DNA from: Streptomyces niveus
Lineage (GTDB): Bacteria > Actinomycetota > Actinomycetes > Streptomycetales > Streptomycetaceae
Length of the DNA stretch: 64,000 bases
Reading direction: 5' to 3'
Assembly: GCF_002009175.1 (NCBI RefSeq)
Contig: NZ_CP018047.1
Location: 3,472,001-3,536,000, forward strand
The notes beneath the pieces are model-generated. The model had not been told where the DNA came from and made no database searches. It saw only the letters and a program-made list of their open reading frames with translations. The position numbers were made by a program, and so were the translations under genes. This document shows positions 55,440 through 64,000 of the stretch, piece by piece. Numbering within the stretch: position 1 is the first letter of the stretch; every line of letters starts with the position of its first letter.

Positions 55440-56942
55440 CTACGCGCCCGCCGCCGACGCGCCCCCCTCCGTCGCCTCCTTGCGTACAACCGTCGGCTCC
55501 AGCGGCGGCGACGACAGTCCGCAGTTCACCTTGCACTGGGGCAGGCTGGGCGCGGTCTCCGCCTTCTCGCCCGGAGCCGCCTTCGGCGTACGCACCGTCG
55601 TGAAGGCGATCAGCGACGCCAGGACCAGCACCCCCGCGCACAGCGGCATCGACCGGTCGAACGCCGCGTCGAACTGTGTCGGCGAGCGGTACACCTCCGG
55701 CCCCGCGCCCGCCAGCAGCGGCAGCGCGGCCACCGCCAGCAGACCCGCGGCGCGCGCGGCCGCGTTGTTGATACCGCTGGCCAGGCCGGCGCGCGAGCTG
55801 TCGACGGACGCCAGGACCGTCGCGGTCAGCGGCGCGACCAGCGTCACCATGCCGAGCCCCATCACCACCAGCGCGGGCAGTACGTCCCGCACGTACGAGC
55901 CGTCCGCGCCGCCGCCCACCCGCAGCATCAGCAGCAGCCCGCAGGCGCACAGCAGCGGCCCCACCGTGAGCGGGATACGCGGCCCGATCCTCGCGCCCAG
56001 CTCACCCGACTTCGCGGAGAACAGCAGCATCAGCACGGTCGTCGGCAGCAGCGCCGTCCCGGCGCCGAGCGCGGAGTACCCCGCGACCACCTGGAGTTGC
56101 AACGCCGCCAGGAAGAAGAACCCGCCGAACGCCGCGTACACGCACAGCGTCACCACATTGACCGACGTGAACAGCCGCGAGGAGAAGATCGACGGCGGCA
56201 GCATCGGATCGGGCCGGCGCCGCTCCAGCAGGACGAACCACACCCCCACCAGCACACCCGCCACCCCGGCCCACCACGACTTCGCGATCAGCGCGTACGT
56301 CACCAGCCCCAGCGCGGCGGCGCCCAGCACCGCGCCGAGCACGTCGAACCGCCCGTGCGCCGCCGGGTCCCGCGACTCCGGTACGTGCCGCAGCGCCACC
56401 GGCACACAGATCGCGGCCAGCGGAATGTTCAGCAGGAAGACCCACCGCCACCCCGGCCCGTCCACCAGAAACCCGCCCAGGAACGGCCCGACGGCCGCCC
56501 CGACACCCCCGAACCCCGACCACAGCCCCACGGCCCGCGCCCGGTCGTCCGGATGGAAACTCGCCTGGATCAGCGCCAGCGACCCGGGCACCAGCAGCGC
56601 GCCACCCACCCCTTGGAGCGCCCGCGCAAGGATCAGCACCTCGGCGGTGGGCGCGATGCCGCACAGCAGCGACCCGAGCGCGAACCACACGATTCCGAGC
56701 ACGAAGATCCGCCGGCGCCCGAACCGGTCCCCGAGCGACCCGCCGAGCAGGATCAGCCCGGCGAGCGTGAGCATGTAGGCGTTGACGGTCCACTGGAGGT
56801 CGGCCAGGCTCGCGTTGAGATCGTCACCGATGTGCGGCAGCGCGACGTTGACGACGGTCGAGTCGAGCAGCGCCATGCTGGAGCCGAGCACCGTCGTCAG
56901 CACGATCCACCGGCCGGAGGCCGTGCCCAGCCTGATGTCCAT
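55440..56942 (-). CDS. MFS multidrug transporter, DHA2 (EmrB/QacA) family
   Basis: A 500-residue, 14-helix antiporter: WIVLTTVLGSSMALLDSTVVNVALPHIGDDL (helix 1 with the typical D and P), motif A GGSLGDRFGRRRIFV, and motif C GFGGVGAAVGPFLGGFLVDGPGWRWVFLLN. It exports hydrophobic or cationic compounds using protons. There is no adjacent regulator; the gene is 24 bp downstream of the PatB-type gene and may share its transcript. Confidence 0.95.
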   Translation of the reverse strand: MDIRLGTASGRWIVLTTVLGSSMALLDSTVVNVALPHIGDDLNASLADLQWTVNAYMLTLAGLILLGGSLGDRFGRRRIFVLGIVWFALGSLLCGIAPTAEVLILARALQGVGGALLVPGSLALIQASFHPDDRARAVGLWSGFGGVGAAVGPFLGGFLVDGPGWRWVFLLNIPLAAICVPVALRHVPESRDPAAHGRFDVLGAVLGAAALGLVTYALIAKSWWAGVAGVLVGVWFVLLERRRPDPMLPPSIFSSRLFTSVNVVTLCVYAAFGGFFFLAALQLQVVAGYSALGAGTALLPTTVLMLLFSAKSGELGARIGPRIPLTVGPLLCACGLLLMLRVGGGADGSYVRDVLPALVVMGLGMVTLVAPLTATVLASVDSSRAGLASGINNAAARAAGLLAVAALPLLAGAGPEVYRSPTQFDAAFDRSMPLCAGVLVLASLIAFTTVRTPKAAPGEKAETAPSLPQCKVNCGLSSPPLEPTVVRKEATEGGASAAGA

Positions 56943-56966
56943 GGGGGCATCATCCCCGCACGGGCG

Positions 56967-58169
56967 CTACCTGGCGAGCCGACCCAGCGCACGGATCAAC
57001 GCGTCCGTGCCCAGTTCCGCCTTGGCGCGCGGGCAGCCCACGTTGAGCCGTACGTAGCCCTCGCAGCCGTACGTCGTGCCCGGCATGATCGCCACCTTCT
57101 CGTGGTCGATCAGCTCGCGCTGGAGCGCGGCGTCGTCCACGTCCAGGGCCCGCAGATCGATCCAGGCGAGATAACCGGCCTCCGGCGGGCGCCAGGCCAG
57201 CCGGGGGAAGGCGGCGTCGAGGCGGTCGGCGAGCATGCGGAGGTTGCCCGCGACGTACGTGTTGAGCGCGTCCAGCCAGGGCGCGCCCTGGCGGTACGCG
57301 GTGATGTGGGCCGTCAGCGCGAGAACCGCCGGTGAGGCGAGCCCTTCGGCGGTCAGCATCCGGCGCATGAACTCCGCGTGGTCGTCCGGGTCGCCGATGA
57401 CGCCGTACGAGCCGCTGAGCGCCGGGAAGTTGAAGGACTTGGACGCCGAGGTGACGATCGCCCACCGGCCCGTGCCGAACCGGGACCACGGCAGATGGCG
57501 GCGGCCGTCCGGGACGAATTCGGGGTGCACGAAGTCGGCGTGGATCTCGTCGCTGATCACCGCCACGCCGTACTTGGCGGCCAGCCCGGCGAACACCGTC
57601 AGCTCGCTCTCCGTCCACACGTGGCCCGTCGGATTGTGCGGCGAGCACAGGATCAGCACCTTGCTGTCGGCGCGCGCCAGCTCCCGCTCCAGCGCGGCCG
57701 TGTGGTCGGCGGCCGTACCGCCCGCCGTGCCATCAGTCGTGTCACCCACCGGCACCCCGCGCAGCTCGCGGCCGAGCCCGGTGACCGCCTTGCGGAAGCC
57801 GTCGTACGTGGGGGTGTGGACGACCACGCCGTCGCCGGGGGCGGTCCACATCCGCAGCAGTTGCGACACCTGGTTGAGCACGGACGGCGCGTACACGACG
57901 CGGTCGGTGTCCAGCTCGGTGTCGTAGCGCGTGGTGAACCAGTGGCGCAGCGCCGACAGGAAGTCCTCGTGCCGCCAGTCCGTGTAGCCGAGCACACCGT
58001 GCGCGAGACGGTCCTGAAGGGCGGCGAGCACTTCGGGCGCGGACGCGAAGTCCATGTCGGAGATGGTGAAGGGGAGCAGCCCGTCCACGCCGAAGCGGTC
58101 GGCGACCCCGTCCCACTGGACGCTCCAGGTGCCGCGGCGGTCGACGGGGGTGTCGAAGTCGTAGCCCAC
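56967..58169 (-). CDS. PatB/MalY-type PLP-dependent C-S lyase/aminotransferase
   Basis: A 400-residue fold-type I PLP enzyme: LPFTISDMDFASAPEVL, LGYTDW, CSPHNPTGHVWTESEL (cofactor Asn), VISDEIHADFV (PLP Asp) and TSASKSFNFPALSGSY with the Schiff-base Lys. The MDF and NFPAL patterns mark the PatB/MalY group (cystathionine beta-lyase). GTG 58169 is chosen because GAGGAGG lies 11-12 nt upstream and conservation begins there; a longer frame runs into the fba terminator region. Confidence 0.92.
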   Translation of the reverse strand: MGYDFDTPVDRRGTWSVQWDGVADRFGVDGLLPFTISDMDFASAPEVLAALQDRLAHGVLGYTDWRHEDFLSALRHWFTTRYDTELDTDRVVYAPSVLNQVSQLLRMWTAPGDGVVVHTPTYDGFRKAVTGLGRELRGVPVGDTTDGTAGGTAADHTAALERELARADSKVLILCSPHNPTGHVWTESELTVFAGLAAKYGVAVISDEIHADFVHPEFVPDGRRHLPWSRFGTGRWAIVTSASKSFNFPALSGSYGVIGDPDDHAEFMRRMLTAEGLASPAVLALTAHITAYRQGAPWLDALNTYVAGNLRMLADRLDAAFPRLAWRPPEAGYLAWIDLRALDVDDAALQRELIDHEKVAIMPGTTYGCEGYVRLNVGCPRAKAELGTDALIRALGRLAR

Positions 58170-58208
58170 GGGTGAGTGATCCTCCTCGGACCTCGTCGGG
58201 ACAGCCCA

Positions 58209-58240
58209 CGGGCCCGGCGTCACGGAGGACACCGGGCCCG
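58209..58240 (-). terminator. Terminator after fba
   Basis: A 13-bp stem with one G-T pair (58209-58221 with 58228-58240) and 6-nt loop lies 20 bp past the fba stop. Confidence 0.8.
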
Positions 58241-58259
58241 CTGAGTGCGACAAAGCCGC

Positions 58260-59291
58260 TTACTTGAGCCGTGTGCCGGTCGAACGCAGCGCCGCGCACG
58301 CGTCGGTCACACGCGTCGCCATGCCCGCCTCGGCGAGCTTGCCCCAGGTGCGCGGGTCGTAGGTCTTCTTGGAGCCGACCTCGCCGTCGACCTTCAGCAC
58401 ACCGTCGTAGTTGCGGAACATGTGGTCGGCGACCGGCCGCGTGAAGGCGTACTGGGTGTCGGTGTCCAGGTTCATCTTCACGACACCGTTCTCCAGCGCC
58501 GTCGCGATCTCCTCGGCGGAGGAGCCGGAGCCGCCGTGGAAGACGAAGTCGAAGGGCTGGCTGCCCGCGGGCTTGCCGTACTTGGCGGCCACGCCCTCCT
58601 GGAGGTCCTTCAGCAGCTCGGGACGGAGCACGACGTTGCCCGGCTTGTAGACGCCGTGCACGTTGCCGAAGGACGCGGCCAGCAGGTAGCGGCCCTTGTC
58701 ACCCAGGCCCAGCGCCTCGGCGGTGCGCAGCGCGTCGTCGACGGTCGTGTAGAGGGAGTCGTTGATCTCGTGCGTGACGCCGTCCTCCTCACCGCCGGTC
58801 GGGGTGATCTCGACCTCAAGGATGATCTTCGCGGCGGCGGCCCTGGCGAGCAGCTCCTCGCCGATGGCGAGGTTGTCGGCCAGGGTCTCGGCGGAGCCGT
58901 CCCACATGTGCGACTGGAAGAGCGGGTTGCGGCCGGCCTTGACGCGCTCGGCGGAGACGTCGAGCAGCGGACGCACGTACGTGTCCAGCTTGTCCTTGGG
59001 ACAGTGGTCCGTGTGCAGCGCGACCGTGACGTCGTACTTGGCGGCCACGATGTGCGCGAACTCCGCGAGCGCGACCGCGCCGGTCACCATGTCCTTGTTG
59101 TGCTGGCCGCCGAGGAACTCCGCACCACCGGTCGACATCTGGATGATGCCGTCGCTCTCGGCCTCCGCGAAACCGCGCAGCGCGGCGTGCAGAGTCTGGG
59201 ACGAGGTCACGTTGATGGCCGGGTAGGCGAACTTGCCTGCCTTCGCCCGGTCGAGCATCTCGGCGTAGACCTCGGGGGTTGCGATGGGCAT
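58260..59291 (-). CDS. fba: Class II fructose-bisphosphate aldolase
   Basis: A 343-residue zinc aldolase of glycolysis and gluconeogenesis, cleaving fructose 1,6-bisphosphate to dihydroxyacetone phosphate and glyceraldehyde 3-phosphate. Zinc ligands and phosphate sites: ALHTDHCPKDKL, LEVEITPTGGEEDGV, FGNVHGVYKPGN, VFHGGSGSSAEEI and KMNLDTDTQYAF. ATG 59291 has AAGGAG upstream and starts the family consensus MPIATPEVY. Confidence 0.98.
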   Translation of the reverse strand: MPIATPEVYAEMLDRAKAGKFAYPAINVTSSQTLHAALRGFAEAESDGIIQMSTGGAEFLGGQHNKDMVTGAVALAEFAHIVAAKYDVTVALHTDHCPKDKLDTYVRPLLDVSAERVKAGRNPLFQSHMWDGSAETLADNLAIGEELLARAAAAKIILEVEITPTGGEEDGVTHEINDSLYTTVDDALRTAEALGLGDKGRYLLAASFGNVHGVYKPGNVVLRPELLKDLQEGVAAKYGKPAGSQPFDFVFHGGSGSSAEEIATALENGVVKMNLDTDTQYAFTRPVADHMFRNYDGVLKVDGEVGSKKTYDPRTWGKLAEAGMATRVTDACAALRSTGTRLK

Positions 59292-59396
59292 CGGGCCGCT
59301 CCTTGTGATGTGCGGGTGTGAGGTGCTTTGTCCCTGACCTGGGGGCGACGTCATTGTCGCCGCCATCTTTCCAGACTCTGGTGCCTGCGGTGAGGC

Positions 59397-59942
59397 TCAG
59401 GCCAGGCCGAGGTCGTCCAGGGTGTACGCGCTGACGTAACGCAGGCCCGCGGCCTCGACGGCTCCGGCGGCCCCGCGGTCGACGATCACGGCCACGGCGA
59501 CGACCTCGCCGCCCGCCTCACGTACCGCCTCGACGGCGGTCAGCGGGGACCCGCCGGTCGTCGACACGTCCTCCACGACCAGACAGCGGCGGCCCTTCAC
59601 GTCCGTGCCCTCGATGCGCCGCTGCATGCCGTGGGCCTTGCCCTGCTTACGTACGACGAACGCGTCCAGACGATCTCCGCGCGCCGCGGACGCGTGCAGC
59701 ATCGAGGTGGCGACGGGGTCCGCGCCGAGCGTCAGCCCGCCGACGCAGTCGTAGTCGAGACCGGCGGCCGCGGCGGTGTCGAGCATGACCTGACCGACCA
59801 GCGGCGCGGCCTGCCCGTCCAGCGTGATGCGGCGCAGATCGATGTACCAGTCGGCCTCGATGCCGGACGAGAGGGTCACTTTGCCGTGCACGACGGCCTT
59901 GTCCTTGATCTGCTGGAGCAGCTCAGCGCGTACGTCAGTCAT
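59397..59942 (-). CDS. pyrE: Orotate phosphoribosyltransferase
   Basis: A 181-residue type I phosphoribosyltransferase converting orotate and PRPP to OMP in pyrimidine synthesis. SSGIEADWYIDLRRITLD (substrate loop), GGLTLGADPVATSMLH, VVRKQGKAHGMQRRIEG (catalytic flexible loop) and the PRPP motif CLVVEDVSTTGGSPL are all present. The usual actinobacterial neighbour of fba. ATG 59942. Confidence 0.97.
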   Translation of the reverse strand: MTDVRAELLQQIKDKAVVHGKVTLSSGIEADWYIDLRRITLDGQAAPLVGQVMLDTAAAAGLDYDCVGGLTLGADPVATSMLHASAARGDRLDAFVVRKQGKAHGMQRRIEGTDVKGRRCLVVEDVSTTGGSPLTAVEAVREAGGEVVAVAVIVDRGAAGAVEAAGLRYVSAYTLDDLGLA

Positions 59943-60010
59943 GGCCCTGAGCTTACGACCTGGCCCGGAGGGCCTTGCCGGGGCCGGGAGGGCGTGAACC
60001 GACGGCCTCG

Positions 60011-60829
60011 TCAGAGCCGGCGCCAGCTCCAGGTGGCCCGGATCTCCAGCGGGTCGATGGGGGTGACGAGCCGCGGCGCGGTGTTGAGCCCGTTCGGCGG
60101 GCCGGTCTGCGGCTCCACGCAGACCGCCTCGGCCTGCTCGTCGTAGACGACCGCCCACTCGGCGGTGCTGGTCACCTTCAGTTCGAGCCGCCCCGGCCAG
60201 GTCAGCGTCGCGTCGACACCGTCGGGCATCCCGAAGCAGTCGTCCCAGGGGCCGGGGCGCGGCTCGACACGGCGGCCGGTGGGCAGATGGTCATCGCCGC
60301 GCTCCTCCTGCCACTCGGGGGAGAAGTCGAGACGTACGGCGTCCTCGTCGGCCGTGGAGCCGTCGAGGTGGCGCAGGAACCACGGGTGCCAGCCCGCCTG
60401 CGCGGGAAAGGAGTCGTCGTACGTCTCGACGCCCAGCGTCAGCGTGAGCGAGTCCCCGGTGAGTTCGAAGAGCTGTGTGACGCGGCCGGTGTACGGCCAC
60501 GGGTCGGCCAGTTCGTACGTGAACGCCGCCTCGCTCGCGCCCTTGCGCGCCGTGCGCCAGGAGGTGTCGCGGCCGGTGCCGTGGATGGCGTGCGGCGGGG
60601 AGTTGAGGGGCAGTTGGTGGGTCTCGCCGCCGTTGCGGAACCGTCCCAGCCCGATCCGTCCGGCCCAGGGCACCATCGGGAAGCAGCCGTAGCGGTCGCC
60701 CTGGCGCAGCAGTTCGGTACCGCCGACGCGCAGGCTCCCCACGCGGCAGCCGTTCGTCGGATGGATGGTCAACTCGGCGTCGCCGGCCGCCAGTCGGATC
60801 TCGCGCTTCTGGTCCGTGTCCGTACTCAC
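60011..60829 (-). CDS. Aldose 1-epimerase family protein
   Basis: A 272-residue beta-sandwich (galactose mutarotase fold). Landmarks: GTELLRQGDRYGCFPMVPWAGRIGLGRF, then HAIHGTGRDTSW with a catalytic-type His, GWHPWFLRHLDG with the second His, and VCVEPQTGPPNGLN with the catalytic Glu. It interconverts sugar anomers; the sugar is not predictable. It is 68 bp upstream of pyrE on the same strand. Confidence 0.92.
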   Translation of the reverse strand: MSTDTDQKREIRLAAGDAELTIHPTNGCRVGSLRVGGTELLRQGDRYGCFPMVPWAGRIGLGRFRNGGETHQLPLNSPPHAIHGTGRDTSWRTARKGASEAAFTYELADPWPYTGRVTQLFELTGDSLTLTLGVETYDDSFPAQAGWHPWFLRHLDGSTADEDAVRLDFSPEWQEERGDDHLPTGRRVEPRPGPWDDCFGMPDGVDATLTWPGRLELKVTSTAEWAVVYDEQAEAVCVEPQTGPPNGLNTAPRLVTPIDPLEIRATWSWRRL

Positions 60830-60864
60830 GCCATGACCCTAACCGGCGGGGCCCGGCGTACGGC

Positions 60865-62586
60865 TCAACGCCTGCGCCGCAGCGCGCGCCCGACGACGAC
60901 GGCCCCGGCGATGGCGAGCGCGGCGGCCGGCCCCACCCACCGCAGCGCGGCCCCGGCGCCCCCGGTGTCGGGAGCACGCTCGGGCGCGTAACGCCCACGC
61001 GGCGGCGCGTGGTCGACCTCCTCGGCACTGCGCCCGATCATGGTCCGCCGCGCATGGGCGGCCTCGGCGGGCGGATCGAGCGGCACGAGGAAGTCGCCTT
61101 CCCCGGAGGAGGTGACCCCGAACTCGACGGACGCGTCGAACGCGGAGGGCGGCACGGGGGCGTCGAGATCACCAAGATCGTGCAGGTCGGGGTCGTCACC
61201 GGAGGCGGCGATGTCGCTGTCGCCGGCGTCGGTGTCGGTGTCGTCGTCGCCGGCGGCTGTTTCGGCTCCGTCGGCGTCGTCGCGGGAGGCGTCCGGGGCC
61301 TGCGCGGCAGCGTCGTCGTCCGAGTCGCCCGAGGTGGCGGCACCGGCTGCATCTGCGGCAGACACATCCCGATCCGCCCCGCCCTCGCCCGGGGTCTGCC
61401 CGGCGGAGCTGTCGGCGCCGGAGGCGCCCGGCGCCTCGTCGGCAGGGCCAGCTGCCCCATCGGGCTCACCCGCACCGGCATCGACACCGGCCTTCCCGGA
61501 ATCCGCCGCCCCGCCGGCCTTCGGCTCAGCGCCGCGCGTGGCACCCGAAGCCGTGACGTCCCGACCCGAGCGGTCCGCGTCAGCCGCACCGGTGGCGCCC
61601 GGCGCCTGACCGGCACCGCCAGCGGTACCCGAAGCCGTTACGTCCCCGTCCTGCCCGGCAGCAGCGCCAGCTGCCCCGCCGGGCCGACCTTCACCAGCAG
61701 CCGACACGTCCTGACCCGCACCGCCCTCGGCGCCAGCGGCGCCCGGCTCCTGACCGGCAGCCCCAGCTGCCCTCTCGGGCCCGCCCGCACCGGCATTCCC
61801 GGAATCCGCCGCCCCAGCGGCGTCCGGCTTCGCGCCGCGCGTGGCCTCCGAGCCCGTCACGTCCCGGTCCGAACCGGCCGCGTCAGCCGCACCCCCGGCA
61901 GACCCGTCCCGGCCCGTCCCGCCGTCAGCACCGGAGGCCGCAGCCTCCGTGGTCTGTGCGGCCGAGCCGTCCGACACCGCACCCCCACCACTCACCCCAC
62001 CCGGCTCAGCGCCGCGCGTGGCACCCGAACCCGTCACGTCCCGGTCCGCGTCAACCGCACCCGCCGCAGACCCGCCCGCACCGGAGGTACCCCCTGCCCG
62101 ACCGGCAGCGCCAGCTGCCCCCTCGGGCCCGCCCGCACCGGCATCCCCAGAATCCGCCACCCCGCCAGACTCGCCCAGCGCAGCCGCAAAGCGGTCCAGC
62201 AGTCTGCGGGCCGTCGCCTCCGACGTCGTAGGGGCGATCTCCGACAGGCGGCCATCCGAAGCCGCCGTCGCCGTGAAGGCCACCGTCGTGCCCCCGGCAG
62301 ACTCCCGCAGCCGGATGCGGACGTTCAGCCTGGCGGAGCCCGTACCGCGGATCTCCGCGCCCTCGCCCTTCGCCGTGAAGGCCCCCGCCCGTTCCGTGAG
62401 CGTCAGCGCGCCGCGGTACGTGATCGTGTGGCCGCCGACGCGGACCTTCAGCCGCCCCGAGAGAGGGCGCGCCGATTCGTCCGCGTCCTGTTGGAGTCCG
62501 GGGACGCAGCGCGCGACGCGGGCGTGGTCCCGCAGCGCCTCGCGGAGGGTCTCAGCCGGAACCGGAATGAACACCTCATGCTCCAT
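60865..62586 (-). CDS. Membrane-anchored SRPBCC (CoxG-like) protein with a long repeat linker
   Basis: A 573-residue protein. Residues 1-145 form an SRPBCC/CoxG domain: MEHEVFIPVPAETLREAL, ARCVPGLQ, GTGSARLNVRIRL and TTVAFTATAASDGRLSEIAP. Then comes a ~350-residue Gly/Ala/Asp/Ser-rich linker made of DNA repeats, and a C-terminal membrane helix (about residues 545-566, AALAIAGAVVVGRALRRRR) with a basic end. CoxG-type proteins bind hydrophobic ligands and help load or anchor CO-dehydrogenase-type enzymes; none is adjacent. N-in tail-anchored topology is inferred. Confidence 0.85.
   Translation of the reverse strand: MEHEVFIPVPAETLREALRDHARVARCVPGLQQDADESARPLSGRLKVRVGGHTITYRGALTLTERAGAFTAKGEGAEIRGTGSARLNVRIRLRESAGGTTVAFTATAASDGRLSEIAPTTSEATARRLLDRFAAALGESGGVADSGDAGAGGPEGAAGAAGRAGGTSGAGGSAAGAVDADRDVTGSGATRGAEPGGVSGGGAVSDGSAAQTTEAAASGADGGTGRDGSAGGAADAAGSDRDVTGSEATRGAKPDAAGAADSGNAGAGGPERAAGAAGQEPGAAGAEGGAGQDVSAAGEGRPGGAAGAAAGQDGDVTASGTAGGAGQAPGATGAADADRSGRDVTASGATRGAEPKAGGAADSGKAGVDAGAGEPDGAAGPADEAPGASGADSSAGQTPGEGGADRDVSAADAAGAATSGDSDDDAAAQAPDASRDDADGAETAAGDDDTDTDAGDSDIAASGDDPDLHDLGDLDAPVPPSAFDASVEFGVTSSGEGDFLVPLDPPAEAAHARRTMIGRSAEEVDHAPPRGRYAPERAPDTGGAGAALRWVGPAAALAIAGAVVVGRALRRRR
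61370..62170 (-). repeat. In-frame repeats in the SRPBCC protein linker
   Basis: Blocks containing GCGCCGCGCGTGGCACCCGA and a following CCCGTCACGTCCCGGTCCG-like stretch recur near 61530, 61835 and 62010, with a shorter relative near 61620. They encode DRDVTGSGATRGAEP-type units, mixed with GAGGPEGAAGAAG units. Confidence 0.85.
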
Positions 62587-62667
62587 GGGATCCGAGCCTA
62601 CTCAGCCCCGCCGCATCAGGCGCCTCTCCGCACACAACGGCCACCTCCGGCCAGGAACCCACCCCCA

Positions 62668-64000
62668 TCAGCCCGCGTATCTCGGATGCACGAGCGTCGA
62701 CGGCGGCAGATCGCGCAACCGGGTGCGTTCCGCCCGGAGGATGCCCGCTTCGAGCACCGGCGGGGCCAGCGAGCGCAGCCGGGGCGCGTCCGGGGCGAGC
62801 TCCACCGCCGGTGGCCGGCCGACCTCCGCGAGGACGAAGCCCCAGTCCGTCCGCGCCCCCGCCCCCGCCCCGGCGTCCCCGCCCGCGTTCTTCCCGTCGT
62901 GGGACCGGTTGGGCCCCGTCCCGAACCCGGCCGCCTGCCCCATCGCGGCGTACGGGCTCGTACCGAAACCGGCCGACCGCAGCGTCGCGTCGACCGTCCA
63001 GTACGTACGCGGCCGGACAGCCGGCGGCCCCGCGTGCACGGCCAGCCGCCCGCCCTCGGCGAGCACCCGCGAGGCGAGCCCGTAGAACTCCTCCGAGTAG
63101 AGCTTCGTGCTCGGGGTGATGCCGGGGTTGGGCAGGTCCGAGATGACCACGTCGTACGCTCCCGACCCTCCCGGCCCGCCCGCCCCCACCGCCCCGCGCC
63201 CCCGCAGCCAGGTGAACGCGTCCGCGTACTCCACCCGGAACCGCGGGTCGTCGTACACATGCTCGTTCAGCGCGGCCAGCGCCGGGTCCGTACGGGCCAG
63301 GCGCGCGACTCCGGGGTCCAGCTCGACCAGCGTGACCGAACGGACGCCCGGATAGCGCAGCACCTCGCGCGCCGCGAGCCCGTCCCCGCCGCCCAGGATC
63401 AGCACCCGCGCGTGCGGACCGCGCATCGCGGGGTGCACCAGCGCTTCGTGGTACCGGTGCTCGTCCCGCTCGCTGACCCGCAGCCGCCCGTCCAGATACA
63501 GGTCCAGCGGCCCCTCGACCCCGCCCGTGAGGACGACCTCCTGGACATCGGTCTGGACGGCGACCCGCACCCCGTCCCCGTACACCGCGCGCCGCGCGGC
63601 CCGCTCGAAGTCGTCCACCAGGACGGCGGCCGTGGCCAGGACCGCCAGCACCAGGACGTTCACGAGCAGCAGCAGCCCCCGCTCACGGCCCGTCAGATCA
63701 CGCCCGAAGATCCAGAGCACGAGCGCCCCGCCCGCCACCACGTTGACCGCGCCGGTCAGGAGCGCGCCCGTGAGCTGCCCGAACCACGGCAGCAGCAGGA
63801 ACGGAAAGGCCAGCCCGCCGACCAGCGCGCCCACGTAGTCCGCCGCGAAGAGATCGGCGACCGTCCCGCCCGCGTCCTGCCGGGAGACGCGCTGAATGAG
63901 CGTCATCAGAAGAGGGATCTCCGCGCCGATGAGGACCCCGATGGAGAGTGAGAAGCCGATCAGCGCGTACCGCGACTCACCCATCCAGGCGAACGTCGCG
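62668..64000 (-). CDS. Membrane-bound spermidine synthase-like aminopropyltransferase (partial, N terminus outside)
   Basis: The gene is open to the right edge (frame reads [15 protein letters not shown]), so the annotated part lacks its start. Several membrane helices ([40 protein letters not shown], and on) are followed by the class I methyltransferase-like catalytic domain: [51 protein letters not shown] and [16 protein letters not shown]. It probably transfers aminopropyl groups from decarboxylated SAM. The membrane-fused form is common in Streptomyces near fba. Confidence 0.93.
   Translation of the reverse strand, partial: ATFAWMGESRYALIGFSLSIGVLIGAEIPLLMTLIQRVSRQDAGGTVADLFAADYVGALVGGLAFPFLLLPWFGQLTGALLTGAVNVVAGGALVLWIFGRDLTGRERGLLLLVNVLVLAVLATAAVLVDDFERAARRAVYGDGVRVAVQTDVQEVVLTGGVEGPLDLYLDGRLRVSERDEHRYHEALVHPAMRGPHARVLILGGGDGLAAREVLRYPGVRSVTLVELDPGVARLARTDPALAALNEHVYDDPRFRVEYADAFTWLRGRGAVGAGGPGGSGAYDVVISDLPNPGITPSTKLYSEEFYGLASRVLAEGGRLAVHAGPPAVRPRTYWTVDATLRSAGFGTSPYAAMGQAAGFGTGPNRSHDGKNAGGDAGAGAGARTDWGFVLAEVGRPPAVELAPDAPRLRSLAPPVLEAGILRAERTRLRDLPPSTLVHPRYAG

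Noticed and set aside
61009..63951. Long plus-strand open frame antisense to the SRPBCC and spermidine synthase genes
   Set aside because: Arg/Pro-rich composition typical of antisense frames in high-GC DNA; both minus-strand genes have clear conserved motifs.

Overview
The window reads as a piece of a Streptomyces core chromosome. It has very high GC with strong third-position bias, actinobacterial regulator types (GntR, TetR, GbsR/MarR, XRE-DUF5753 with DUF397, NarL two-component), two PknB-like Ser/Thr kinases, and the conserved block purA ... kynU-kynA ... DUF3152 - DUF3151 ... fba - pyrE ... spermidine synthase. I see no rRNA, tRNA, CRISPR array, insertion sequence or integrase. Genes run off both ends: a glycosyltransferase at the left and a membrane polyamine aminopropyltransferase at the right.

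Layout. 1-4954: glycosyltransferase, GntR regulator and class III aminotransferase on the minus strand, then a coupled DJ-1/MarR pair behind a double inverted-repeat operator. 5057-12179: Ser/Thr kinase, FAD oxidoreductase, VOC protein, TetR with an SGNH hydrolase, and a secreted RCC1-repeat protein. 12262-18818: the most unusual locus, two tandem paralogous membrane-anchored proteins with the same front end and long Gly-Ser stalks but two different C-terminal ADP-ribosyltransferase domains. 18900-24159: XRE/DUF397 pair, a TetR-controlled MFS plus FAD monooxygenase operon, and a zinc-ribbon Pro-rich membrane protein. 24417-29370: a ribbon-helix-helix/PIN-like pair, an HTH protein, a permease and a membrane-tethered PstS-like protein. 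29680-34254: second Ser/Thr kinase, purA, and a degenerate diacylglycerol-kinase-like protein. 34349-41933: GbsR-type regulator with a divergent ABC exporter, P450, two-component system, NmrA-type reductase.

42042-53066 holds a kynurenine pathway (tryptophan dioxygenase, kynureninase, and an alpha/beta hydrolase likely to be the formamidase) that is split by about 8 kb of accessory genes. The insert contains a 1431-residue TPR-CHAT protease and, divergent from it, a coupled small cysteine-containing protein and a multi-pass membrane protein: a candidate protease-effector conflict system. 53159-64000 returns to core genes (DUF3152, DUF3151, MFS, PatB-type lyase, fba, pyrE, aldose epimerase), plus a repeat-rich membrane-anchored SRPBCC protein. 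A mosaic non-coding repeat array of about 0.6 kb lies between DUF3151 and the MFS gene.

The two best candidates for undescribed biology are the tandem ADP-ribosyltransferase surface proteins (12262-18173) and the TPR-CHAT/zinc-ribbon/membrane triad (45122-50889). Functions are read from motifs and family knowledge only; no database search was possible.
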